Source of the DNA: JAABPW01 sp037132275 | GTDB lineage: Bacteria; Verrucomicrobiota; Kiritimatiellia; CAIKKV01; CAITUY01 | NCBI GenBank assembly: GCA_037132275.1 | Contig: JBAXPK010000003.1 | Location: forward strand, 12,732 to 76,731 | Direction: 5' to 3' | DNA length: 64,000 bases | Part shown: piece by piece, positions 35,901-42,789 of the stretch | Numbering within the stretch: the stretch's first letter is position 1 | Layout of the letters: each line of letters begins with the position of its first letter | Notes under the pieces: generated by a model | The model's input: the letters and a program-made list of their open reading frames with translations, nothing else | Told to the model about the DNA's origin: nothing | Databases searched by the model: none | Program-made: the position numbers and the translations under genes

Positions 35901-37387
35901 TAAACCGGATTATAGAGAGGCCAGTTATCACGCTTGTAAGTGACAATTCCATTGGTGGTGATGGGGTTGATGTATTCCCATACCACGTTGCTACCCGGCG
36001 TGAGTTCAAAGAGGTGGCCTTCGGAGGCAGCGCAAACAAACAGATTGGAGTTCGGCAAACGCTGAACGCTGCCGCCATGCGGACTGAAAAATGCCTGGTT
36101 CGCCATCGAATAGGTCATCGCGACGATCTGCCTGGACATATTCTTCTTTTGCTTGTCGGTATCATGACCGGGAGCCGACCAGATCGTGTATCCTGCGGTC
36201 GGAGGCCCCACATAGGCACCGGTGTCGCCACCCCCCGCATTCAGGTATCCATTGACTTCGAAGATGTACGATTGAGGGGTGGTCTCAAATAGGTCCTGGC
36301 CGTTATTGAAGACCAGGAAATGGCCCGCCCCAGGAACTCCCGGCGGAATCCAGGTGGTCTGGCCAGCGCCACCAATCTGCTTGTTCCCGGTCGAGGAAAC
36401 CGACCAGTTCTGCTGGATGGACGGTGCACTCCCCTGCCCGTAGCGGGCAGGATCCCCGAAACGGTATAGGAAATCGCCGTTGGTGCTGGCCGCCAACGCA
36501 ATGCTTCCCGAAGGATTGTTGGCGAGAAACGTATTGCCGTGATCGATCACGTAAAACTCTCCACCTTCCGCCGTGATCACGATCTGATCCAGGTTCGTGT
36601 TGTAGTCGAGCGAGGTGCAATGCAGCCAGTCATTGGACAGAGGCCGCCCCGGAAGATTCAGGTTCAGCCGCCCTGGATAATTTGTAATGGAGCTGACGTA
36701 GTTGGATTTGCCAGCATCGAAATCCTGGACTCCGTGATCAAAGAAACACCATTCCCAGACAATCGTACCGGCGGCACTGACTTCCACAATGGCGTCCACA
36801 GTGACGTTGGTGTAAGTGCTATTCGCGGGATTGCATCCCGCCGCGATGCATTGGCTGGCGGAGATCGCCTTGTTTGCCAGGTAGAGGGTGGTGTTCGCAC
36901 CAAGTTTCTTGTTATAGATCCGGAGGAAGTCCTGGTGAGGAAAATAGTTCGTGCGCGTTTCCGCATAGGACCACACGTTACTCCCATTCCAATCCACTTC
37001 CTTGAGTCCCGCGAATCCGTTGATGTCACCACTGGCGGCGTCGAGTACGTCGCCGTTGTCGAGCAGCCGGGGATTGATGCCCACCGGCCACGTGTGGACC
37101 ACACACCCCTGCATATCGAGCAGGTAACTGGCACCTTGGGCGCCAAAAAATGTATAGCCACTGTATGTCTGCGTCTTATCCCAATAGAGCAACTGGGTCG
37201 GCCCCTGAAGCCGTTCATAGGCATGGCCGGTAAGGCCCATCATCATCAAAGTCAGAATCGCAACTGATGAAAGTTTGTGGCATGTGACCGTAGGACGATG
37301 TAACCGGCGTCCTCGCCGGTATTGCTTGAAGAGTGCCGCTGAGACAGCGGCTACTACAGCGAACCTCCCAGTATTTACATGGTTCAC
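29993..37387 (-). CDS. 2464-residue secreted fusion: ASST / SMP-30 / DUF1566 x2 / FGE-like / ASST
   Basis: GTG start at 37387 with AAGGAG 8 nt upstream; a long N-terminal leader (hydrophobic core about residues 38-56) suggests export. Domains (approximate residues): arylsulfotransferase-like beta-propeller 60-515; SMP-30/gluconolactonase-like propeller 645-895; jelly-roll domain 955-1118, also present in the phosphatase gene nearby; DUF1566 pair 1225-1353 and 1365-1486; FGE/SUMF1-like domain 1495-1837; second ASST-like domain 1843-2288 with QQHHTHWIP and GDILYRWGDPEQY; dockerin-like linker; and the shared C-terminal module ending in YYRVKAGR. ASST enzymes move sulfuryl groups between phenolic compounds. 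The FGE-like domain lacks the Cys pair of formylglycine-generating enzyme (the region reads GGGQAYYGFSRV), so it may only bind ligands. It lies 15 bp after a single-domain ASST gene whose product resembles the N-terminal third. Confidence 0.85.
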   Translation of the reverse strand: MNHVNTGRFAVVAAVSAALFKQYRRGRRLHRPTVTCHKLSSVAILTLMMMGLTGHAYERLQGPTQLLYWDKTQTYSGYTFFGAQGASYLLDMQGCVVHTWPVGINPRLLDNGDVLDAASGDINGFAGLKEVDWNGSNVWSYAETRTNYFPHQDFLRIYNKKLGANTTLYLANKAISASQCIAAGCNPANSTYTNVTVDAIVEVSAAGTIVWEWCFFDHGVQDFDAGKSNYVSSITNYPGRLNLNLPGRPLSNDWLHCTSLDYNTNLDQIVITAEGGEFYVIDHGNTFLANNPSGSIALAASTNGDFLYRFGDPARYGQGSAPSIQQNWSVSSTGNKQIGGAGQTTWIPPGVPGAGHFLVFNNGQDLFETTPQSYIFEVNGYLNAGGGDTGAYVGPPTAGYTIWSAPGHDTDKQKKNMSRQIVAMTYSMANQAFFSPHGGSVQRLPNSNLFVCAASEGHLFELTPGSNVVWEYINPITTNGIVTYKRDNWPLYNPVYRATRYSTNHPALSGRLLTGTTTIAGGVPLYVSAPTISGITLAPAAPTATNTVWVTASVTTNSTVVSVSLITIVGTSTNTTAMSKTGSVYGATIPAYAAGTVVNYYLSAKDEFDNAASNPSGAPTTTLSYTVHLSVIASGSSMTQAVSGLHFTESPAVDAAGNIFFSDIPSNTIYKWSVANQLSIVRTNSGGANGLAFDAAGNMLVCEGGNGRISSISPQTNVTVLAGSYGGHPFNEPNDLWITPSGGVYFTDPIFFGHTNIQGGEFVYYLNLANSNVSRVVSDMVRPNGLVGTTDGQILYIADWGAGIVYRYAVNGDGALSNKTAFASVACDGMTMDSEGNIYLTGPEAAVLVYDASGVQLEQISVPNSERPTNLEFGGSDRKTLFITTDHGSLYSIRMRLQGAIGGTATTNPPAILNPAITPASPTSNDTVWISATVTDDVSVTSVSLTYGSGSGSGATNTMFSETMATNGVKPWTNGLGCDNVWTLNYINVNTFEQATNANYSGNNCGLTFKNGTTNLSDSMVTTAKGIDAQGNSGTVSFYILASIVSNNVGWTMQLNPGSGYTTRLSEVTAANHGYQLYSYSLQPGDLVSNLLMRFQFNEGNVGNRIFLDTISVKVASGAGSWTNVAMVDDGLHGDSSAGDGVYGASIPAKSVGTTVNYYIAAVDGVGASASSPSGAPVSGTYAYTVVASTTSSTGVWSMLALPDTGQTTNYTDTFGEDSDFTIHPPAYGKNGDGTISDKVTGLMWQQTDGGEMTWDSATNYPSTLTLGGYGDWRLPTAHELYSISCQGALNPALNTNYFTVTAAEYWWSRDQQVGNSSNIWVANAGGGIGNHPKSETLSAGGSRRIHVRCVRGASAPAFASPMHHFTNNGNGTITDTDTGLIWQQAEIASKTNWEWALAYAAGLSLGSNSDWRLPNIKELQSLNDETLVAPSLDTNYFPGATSSRYWSSTSMHGTTNEAWFLDCQYGVTSYADKTTNLLARCVRGGITNISSTFSAKLVRIPGGSTIMGDPFGYVDPEHPNDELPLHSVYISPFYMATTLATVSEYCDYLNAALYQGLIEVRSNTVYAVGGTNDYFYTYDASVYSRIQYTNKSFVVRDNRGLHPVTSVRWFGAIAYCNWLSQRGKFKPCYNLDTGDVDFTRNGFRLTTEAEWEYAGRGGLTNPYCMFPWGTNSNTDGSYANWEGSGDPFESGVYPYTTPVGFYNGALRLKSDYNWPGSQTAYQTSDGSNPYGLYDMAGNVWQWVNDWYASDYYAYCTNNNIVTNPPGPVTGTLFSAYGNMAYRNLRGGTWYNGGGQAYYGFSRVSNRDPSWSLGPLPDANTNSLWFQTGFRVMRPEKISQTVGLFINTTNAYPGYTLMAPMHQTNTYLLNNAGQYVHMWTSTYEPGRAAYLMENGHLFRACMVMSGGPSTGGGEGGRIEEYDWYGNMVWAIDYYSTNYIHHHDFKVLPNGNVLMLVAEKKTYDEVVAAGFNPALLDSSISSQGYMLPDCLIEVEPTRPYGGTVVWEWHMWDHMIQDYSASKSNYYGVGGVALHPELIDVNGPGIMIPQFWNHVNGIDYNPQLDQVMLSVRNNNELFVIDHSNTTAQAAGHTGGRYGKGGDILYRWGDPEQYNCGTSSNRMLYQQHHTHWIPTNCPGAGNILIFNNGIGRGYSTINEITPPMTASGNYTNATGAAYGPISNTWLYVASPSNSFYSSEISGCQRQPNGNTLICEGIKGKLFEVTSSGQIVWQYICPVAATVLAQGSSIPSDGARTDQFMNAVFRVYRYPTNYPGLAGKDLTSRGTIETYTGAVTDTVGLGLPDIWVRAHFGSLSAVTSTSSHSTNGLTDIQEYLYGLNPTAWSSLTNGIPDGWAIAYGFDPTLAGLAGLMNVNGFTLLQSYAADLNPTNPSSRLAILNLNLVTNGVQLTWIGGAGAWQYLECSSNLAANAWQVVYTNFPPTSITNRMIVAGLTPATNRYYRVKAGR

Positions 37388-37402
37388 GGTGTATACTCCT
37401 TT

Positions 37403-38929
37403 TCAGGGTGAATAGTATGACGGGGTTCGGCCTGTGATCGTGTTGGTGGACGTCAGCGTTCGTCCGACCAGCGGCGGGTCGGTGGCGAGATAGCGGAAAG
37501 CGCGGAAAATGGAGTTGTACATCGGCCAGTTGTCACGCTTGAACTTCAGGATCCCGTCCGAGGTTACCGGGTTAATGTACTCCCACACCACCTCACCGGA
37601 TGGCGTGACTTCAATGATATGCCCCTCTGTGTCGGAGCAGACCAGAGTATTGGTATTGGCCAAACGCTGGACACCGCCGCCGATGTGACTGAACATCCCG
37701 TGGCTCGCCTTGGAACACCAGAACCAAACAAGCTGGTTCGACAACAGGCGGGTCGGTTTGTCGGCATTGTTGCCCGGTTGCCACGGATAGTAACCCGCAT
37801 CCGGTGGATTGACATAGGCGCCCGTGTTGGTTCCGCTTGCGTTAAGATACCCGTTAACCTCCATGGCATAGGATTGCTGGGTGTGTTCGAAGAGATTCTG
37901 GGCGTTGTTGAAAGTCAGAAAGTTGCCCGCCCCCGGATAGCCCACCGGGATCCAACTCGTATGGTGGGCTCCTCCGATTTGCTTATGGCCGGTGGTGGAT
38001 TCCGTCCAGTTGGTCAGAATCGAAGGTGGATTCCCCTGACTGTAGCGCGCGGGATCACCGAACCGGTAGAGAAAATCGCCATTGGTGCTGGCCGCCAGGG
38101 CAATACTTCCCACAGGATTATTGGAGATGAACGTGTTGCCGTGGTCAATAACATAGAACTCGCCCCGGACCGAGTTGATGACAATCCGGTCAAGGTTCGT
38201 GTTATAGTCGATCGAATTGCAGTGCAACCAGTCTCGCTGAACCGGCAGGCCCGGGACGTTCGCATTCAGACGCTCCGGATAGTTCGCGATATTGCTGACA
38301 TAGTTGGATTTGGTGATGTCATTGGTCTGTACGAGATGGTCGTAGAACCACCACTCCCAGACAATGTTGCTGGACATATCCACCTCCACAATAGCATCCA
38401 TCTGGGCATTGGTATAATTAATGGCAAACTGCGGGTTACAACCTGCGGCGATGCACTGGTTGGATGTCACCGTCTTGTTGGCGATATAGAGCGTGGTGTT
38501 CGTCCCGAGCTTGGGGTTGAAGATGCGGATGAAGTCGTGGTGAGGAAGATAATTGCTGCGCGTCTCGGTGTAGGACCAAACCGTCGAACCGTTCCAATCC
38601 ACCTCCTTGAATCCACCAAACCCGCTCGGGTCATCATTGGAAGCATCCAGAACGTGACCATTATCCAGCAGGTGCGGGTTGGTCCCCACCGGCCAGGTAT
38701 GAGCCACCCGCCCTTCCATATCAACAAGGTACGAGGTGCCGCGTACGCCGAAAAAGGTGTAGCCATCGTTGGCTTTGGTTTTATCCCAGTACAACACTTC
38801 CGTCGGACCCTGGAACGCTTCATAGGCCTGCGTGGTGCACACGATCTGCGCGACCAGCAACAGCAGGAACCGCAGGAGGTTGCGTTGCGTTGCGCAGCCA
38901 AAGTGAAAATCTATTACTTGTCGTGTCAT
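37403..38929 (-). CDS. secreted arylsulfotransferase-like (ASST) protein
   Basis: 508 residues: signal-peptide-like N-terminus ending near TTQAYEAFQG, then one ASST-type propeller domain covering nearly the whole protein. Motifs shared with the giant neighbour: FQGPTEVLYWDKTK, DWLHCNSIDYNTNLD, GEFYVIDHGNTF, GDFLYRFGDPARY, HHTSWIPVGYPGAGNFL and the end segment KRDNWPMYNSIFRA. This is a recent-looking tandem paralogue of residues 60-515 of that protein. AGGAGG and AAGGGG precede the ATG at 38929. A 16-bp imperfect palindrome lies at 38998-39013. Sulfuryl transfer is inferred from the family, and substrates are unknown. Confidence 0.85.
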   Translation of the reverse strand: MTRQVIDFHFGCATQRNLLRFLLLLVAQIVCTTQAYEAFQGPTEVLYWDKTKANDGYTFFGVRGTSYLVDMEGRVAHTWPVGTNPHLLDNGHVLDASNDDPSGFGGFKEVDWNGSTVWSYTETRSNYLPHHDFIRIFNPKLGTNTTLYIANKTVTSNQCIAAGCNPQFAINYTNAQMDAIVEVDMSSNIVWEWWFYDHLVQTNDITKSNYVSNIANYPERLNANVPGLPVQRDWLHCNSIDYNTNLDRIVINSVRGEFYVIDHGNTFISNNPVGSIALAASTNGDFLYRFGDPARYSQGNPPSILTNWTESTTGHKQIGGAHHTSWIPVGYPGAGNFLTFNNAQNLFEHTQQSYAMEVNGYLNASGTNTGAYVNPPDAGYYPWQPGNNADKPTRLLSNQLVWFWCSKASHGMFSHIGGGVQRLANTNTLVCSDTEGHIIEVTPSGEVVWEYINPVTSDGILKFKRDNWPMYNSIFRAFRYLATDPPLVGRTLTSTNTITGRTPSYYSP

Positions 38930-38959
38930 GACATGCCCCTTCCTCCTGATTTCAACCAC

Positions 38960-39013
38960 ATACTAAACCGCATGAATTACAGGCCCCATACACCGGCATT
39001 ACAAATCCGTAAT
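38960..39013 (-). promoter_or_regulatory. ASST operon promoter with 16-bp response-regulator-type motif
   Basis: The motif ATTACAAATCCGTAAT (38998-39013) matches 15 of 16 positions with the one in the two-component-system promoter region. On the minus strand a -10-like TAGTAT (38965-38960) follows, with no good -35. The motif centre is then about 52 bp upstream of the expected transcription start, a normal position for OmpR-family activators. Confidence 0.6.
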
Positions 39014-39035
39014 CCAAGCTCAGCCAACACCGATG

Positions 39036-42000
39036 TTACCTATGGGCACTGATCCGAAAAAAAAGGTTGGTAACAGCAACAGTGACACTGTTGACCATGA
39101 TATTGGTAACCGGTGCGGGCCGGATATTGGTATAGACAGCGACCCAGTTACTACTCACGAGTGATCGCGACGTTTCCAGGTATTGCCATGAGTTGGAACC
39201 GCCAATCCAGGTGAGATGGATATCCTGATTCGAAGAAGCAATCGAGATAATCGCCAACCGCGAAGCAGGATTCGTGGGATCCAAGTCGGCCAGGTACTTG
39301 GCCAGGTTGTTCTGCCCGGTACCGTCGGCATCGCAAGTGGCACAAGACCGGGCATTGGTTGATGTCCCGTCGCCGCCAAAGTACAACGCCCGCCACCAGT
39401 CGGGAATGCCGTCACCGACGCTATCCGCCGATACGGAAGCCGTGTGATTGGAAATGGTGTAGGAATAGGAGACCATGCGATTGGTCTTGCCGGGGCCCAC
39501 ATCCGAGGGCCGGTATGAACGGACATAATCAACGATGGTGTTTGTCGGCGTCACGGTGACACGCAGGTGGCCGGAACTCCCGAAGAAGACGCCGCTCTGG
39601 TAGTTGTACCCGATATTGGTTCCGGTCGCGTAACCGATCGAGTCATAAGGATAATGACTCGGCTGTGGCACTTCCTGATAAATAAGATCAGGGGGACCGC
39701 TGGTGGCGCCGCTGGCCCGATAATCCTGCTTCACATAAAGATGATCATGACCGTGAAAGAAGGCGTTCACATTATTCGAGAGCAGGAGGGATTGGATTGG
39801 CATCGGCCAACCCGGGCGGTTATCGGTGAAGCCCCACGTCCCGTTGGTGTTGTAGCCGCCCCATTCAAAATACGTGGCATATTCGAGGCCGCCGCGCGCC
39901 GCCGCATCGAAACTGCCGCCGACCAGATGGTGACAGAAGACGAACTTGAATGGCGCTGAACTGGTTTCGAGCGTTGTTTTCAACCAGTAGTACTGATTGG
40001 TGCCCAGAGTCCAGGCCCAGGGGTTGCTGGATTTGTTCACTCCCTGGTTACTGTACCAAAACGGGTCAAGCACTACGAATAACGCATTCCCCCATTCGAA
40101 GGCATAGTACCCGTCGCGCGGCCCCTGCTGGTAAGCGTCGCTGTTGGTCGCGCCCGAATAGAACCCGCCGGAAATCGGGCAGGGATAATACTGTCCCCGG
40201 GCGCTGGCGCCACACACGGGCGGATTGGCATGCGGAGCGTTGGTGTCCAGCCACCAGCCCAGTTCAGGATCGTGGTTACCATCCACCAGGAACAGCGGCA
40301 CGGAATGGCCCGCGATATCGAAGAACTGGGCGCGGCAGGCGGCACACGCGGCGAGGATGCCCGATTGCGTCATCGCATTGGTGTCGCCATAACTGCTATA
40401 GCGCTTCTCCCCCATGAACGTGTCGCCGAGATCAATGAGGAAATCCGGCTGATCGGCGAGAATGTTCGTGAGCGTCTGCTGCCAGACCGCAGGCATCCAA
40501 CCGCCGGCCGTATCATTGTAATGCGGGTCGGCCTCGATATCGAACGTGAAGGTGCTGCCGCGGGCCCGCCGGGTATGGAACATGCGCGCGTCACCGGCCT
40601 TGAATGGCGCCCCGCCCGTCTGCAAAAAACGGATGCGATAGTAATACGGCTGATCAGCCTGGAGCGGCATAAGGTTTATGACGGAGGGCACCCCGTTCGT
40701 CACGGAATTCGTTGCGGTTTGCCCGGTGAAAACACCCGGCTGTGTGCCATATTCGACATAAGCCCGGAGATCGTTGCTTGCGAGCAGACTCACGGCGATC
40801 GAGGTATCGGTCGGCCGGCCCAGCATCACATCGTAGGCAACCTGATTGGTTACGGACGACACAAGCGTATAGCTGTAGCCCACCATGCCGTTGGTTTTCC
40901 CGACCCCCTCGTCGAACGGCAGGAATGTACGAACATAATCGACCTTCACATCCTCAGGCGCAACCGTGACACGGACATAACCGGTGTTGTTGGTTTTGTA
41001 GAGGGTGTTGGTGTAGGCATCCGAATTGAACAGCGAGTAATTGGGGTCGGCCGGATTTGGCAGAGTCTGATAGGTGACGCCGTCGAGCTGTTGCCGGACA
41101 AAGATATGGTCATGGCCCTGGAAAAAGATCGTCACATTGTTGGACACCATCAGTTGGTGGAGCGGAAGCGCCCACGTCGGACGGTTGGTCGTGAAACCCC
41201 ATGACCCGTCAGCGTTTTGACCACCCCACTCATAGCTGCCGGCCTCTTCGATGCCACCTCGGCCGGTACCCAGAACATGGTGGGCAAACACGAATTTGTA
41301 TTTGGCGGTACTTTGCTCAAGGGTTGCTTTAAGCCACTGGTATTGGACATCCCCGTGAGTTACATCCCACATATTGGTCCTTTTGGAGCCTCCCCAATAG
41401 GGATTGTCCACGCAGATGGAACTCGCCCAATAGGGATCAATGGTGACAAACAGGGCATCACCCCATGTCCAGGCGAAGAAGTTGCGCAGCAAACCGATGA
41501 AGGGCACGACATTGGTATTCCCTGAGTAGAACCCATTGGGAGCGGGCTCAGAGTAATACTTGTTGCGTGCCGTTTGAGCCCAGACCGCGATATTGTTGGA
41601 GGTTCCGTCCAAAAGATAGGCGGCAGCCTGCTCATGATTGCCGTTGACCAGGAAAAGGGGAACTGAATTTCCAATCAACCCCAGATAAGGGCGTTGCAGG
41701 GTATATCGTGCGGTGACCAGATCGGCATTGATGCTGTTGGTGGGAATCTGGTCGACGCTGAAATCATCGCCTATCGTCATGTAGAAGTCAGGCTGATCGG
41801 AGGCTGCCGTCTGCAGGGTTCTCGTGTACAAACCGGAATCAAACATGATCCCGACACGTTCGGGATGGGAATCTCCCTGAATGCTGAACGTGAACGTACT
41901 GCCCGGCCCGCGCTGGGTATGAAAGGTATGCTCTTGATCGACATGGTACGAGGACTCACTGGCTTGCTTGTAGGAAAGCCGGTAGTAGTAACGGGTATCG

Positions 42001-42767
42001 GCCTGAAGTCCTGTGATTTCCACCTCAGTGGGCGCGTTTGCAATGAGGTTTGTGAGTGCAGTCTGACAGGCATAGGCACCGGATAAGTTGCCGTAATCAA
42101 TATAGGCTGCGAGATCGCTGTCGGCTAGAATGTTGATCGTAATCGAATTATCCGTGGGACGTCCCAGTAGCAAGGTGCCACCAAACACGTTTGTTGCAGG
42201 CATGCTGAAAAGGGAAATCTGGTCAAGACTAATACGGTTTGATGTCGCACCACCCGCGAACTGGAATCGAAGAAAGAGGTTACTACCTAGTTCTCCGGGC
42301 TGGAGATCGTAATGATAAAGTTGCCAATTATGGTTGGTGCCGGTCATTTCTCCTAGGCGCGTGACAAAACCTGTACCAGCATCAAGTTGAAAGGTCCATC
42401 CGGTGTTGGAGGTCAGGCTGCTGGTCTTCAGATAGAATTCCGCATAGGCGGCGCCCCCCGTGGCCACAATACCTTGTGCCAACGTGATCATGTTGCTAGC
42501 CAGATTGACGTTGCCCTGCTTGAACTGCATCCCGCATGGATTGCCACTCCCGTTGTTCCAGTTGGTTCCTTGCGCAAAAGGATTGCTACCACTGAAGGTA
42601 ACGATCCACACATTGTCGCAATCCGCGCCTGTCCATGAGGTGGATGCGTTCGTCGCCATCGTCTCTGAAAACACCAGGTTTGTCGCCGCATGAATACGAC
42701 AAAGTCCTGAGGCGCACCAAGCCAGCAACGCGAGTCCGAAGGCAAAGGCTCTTTGTTCTCTCTTCAT
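39036..42767 (-). CDS. secreted protein with two purple-acid-phosphatase-like metallophosphoesterase domains
   Basis: About 1243 residues: signal peptide (MKREQRAFAFGLALLAWCAS), a jelly-roll domain of about 155 residues closely resembling the one in the giant ASST fusion, then two units each of fibronectin-like plus calcineurin-like phosphoesterase, then the shared C-terminal module (SRLAII, TWIGG, YLETS, FFRISAHR). Metal motifs in unit 1: QGDSH, TIGDD, NGNHE, FAHH, GHDH. In unit 2: EADPH, DLGD, DGNHD, FCHH, GHDH. Both units therefore look active. Family reaction: hydrolysis of phosphomonoesters outside the cell. It starts 22 bp after the PEBP-domain gene. The ATG at 42767 is chosen for the signal peptide, and the ribosome-binding site is weak. 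Confidence 0.88.
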   Translation of the reverse strand: MKREQRAFAFGLALLAWCASGLCRIHAATNLVFSETMATNASTSWTGADCDNVWIVTFSGSNPFAQGTNWNNGSGNPCGMQFKQGNVNLASNMITLAQGIVATGGAAYAEFYLKTSSLTSNTGWTFQLDAGTGFVTRLGEMTGTNHNWQLYHYDLQPGELGSNLFLRFQFAGGATSNRISLDQISLFSMPATNVFGGTLLLGRPTDNSITINILADSDLAAYIDYGNLSGAYACQTALTNLIANAPTEVEITGLQADTRYYYRLSYKQASESSYHVDQEHTFHTQRGPGSTFTFSIQGDSHPERVGIMFDSGLYTRTLQTAASDQPDFYMTIGDDFSVDQIPTNSINADLVTARYTLQRPYLGLIGNSVPLFLVNGNHEQAAAYLLDGTSNNIAVWAQTARNKYYSEPAPNGFYSGNTNVVPFIGLLRNFFAWTWGDALFVTIDPYWASSICVDNPYWGGSKRTNMWDVTHGDVQYQWLKATLEQSTAKYKFVFAHHVLGTGRGGIEEAGSYEWGGQNADGSWGFTTNRPTWALPLHQLMVSNNVTIFFQGHDHIFVRQQLDGVTYQTLPNPADPNYSLFNSDAYTNTLYKTNNTGYVRVTVAPEDVKVDYVRTFLPFDEGVGKTNGMVGYSYTLVSSVTNQVAYDVMLGRPTDTSIAVSLLASNDLRAYVEYGTQPGVFTGQTATNSVTNGVPSVINLMPLQADQPYYYRIRFLQTGGAPFKAGDARMFHTRRARGSTFTFDIEADPHYNDTAGGWMPAVWQQTLTNILADQPDFLIDLGDTFMGEKRYSSYGDTNAMTQSGILAACAACRAQFFDIAGHSVPLFLVDGNHDPELGWWLDTNAPHANPPVCGASARGQYYPCPISGGFYSGATNSDAYQQGPRDGYYAFEWGNALFVVLDPFWYSNQGVNKSSNPWAWTLGTNQYYWLKTTLETSSAPFKFVFCHHLVGGSFDAAARGGLEYATYFEWGGYNTNGTWGFTDNRPGWPMPIQSLLLSNNVNAFFHGHDHLYVKQDYRASGATSGPPDLIYQEVPQPSHYPYDSIGYATGTNIGYNYQSGVFFGSSGHLRVTVTPTNTIVDYVRSYRPSDVGPGKTNRMVSYSYTISNHTASVSADSVGDGIPDWWRALYFGGDGTSTNARSCATCDADGTGQNNLAKYLADLDPTNPASRLAIISIASSNQDIHLTWIGGSNSWQYLETSRSLVSSNWVAVYTNIRPAPVTNIMVNSVTVAVTNLFFRISAHR

Positions 42768-42789
42768 GGTGCAAACTTGTCGAACGGCT

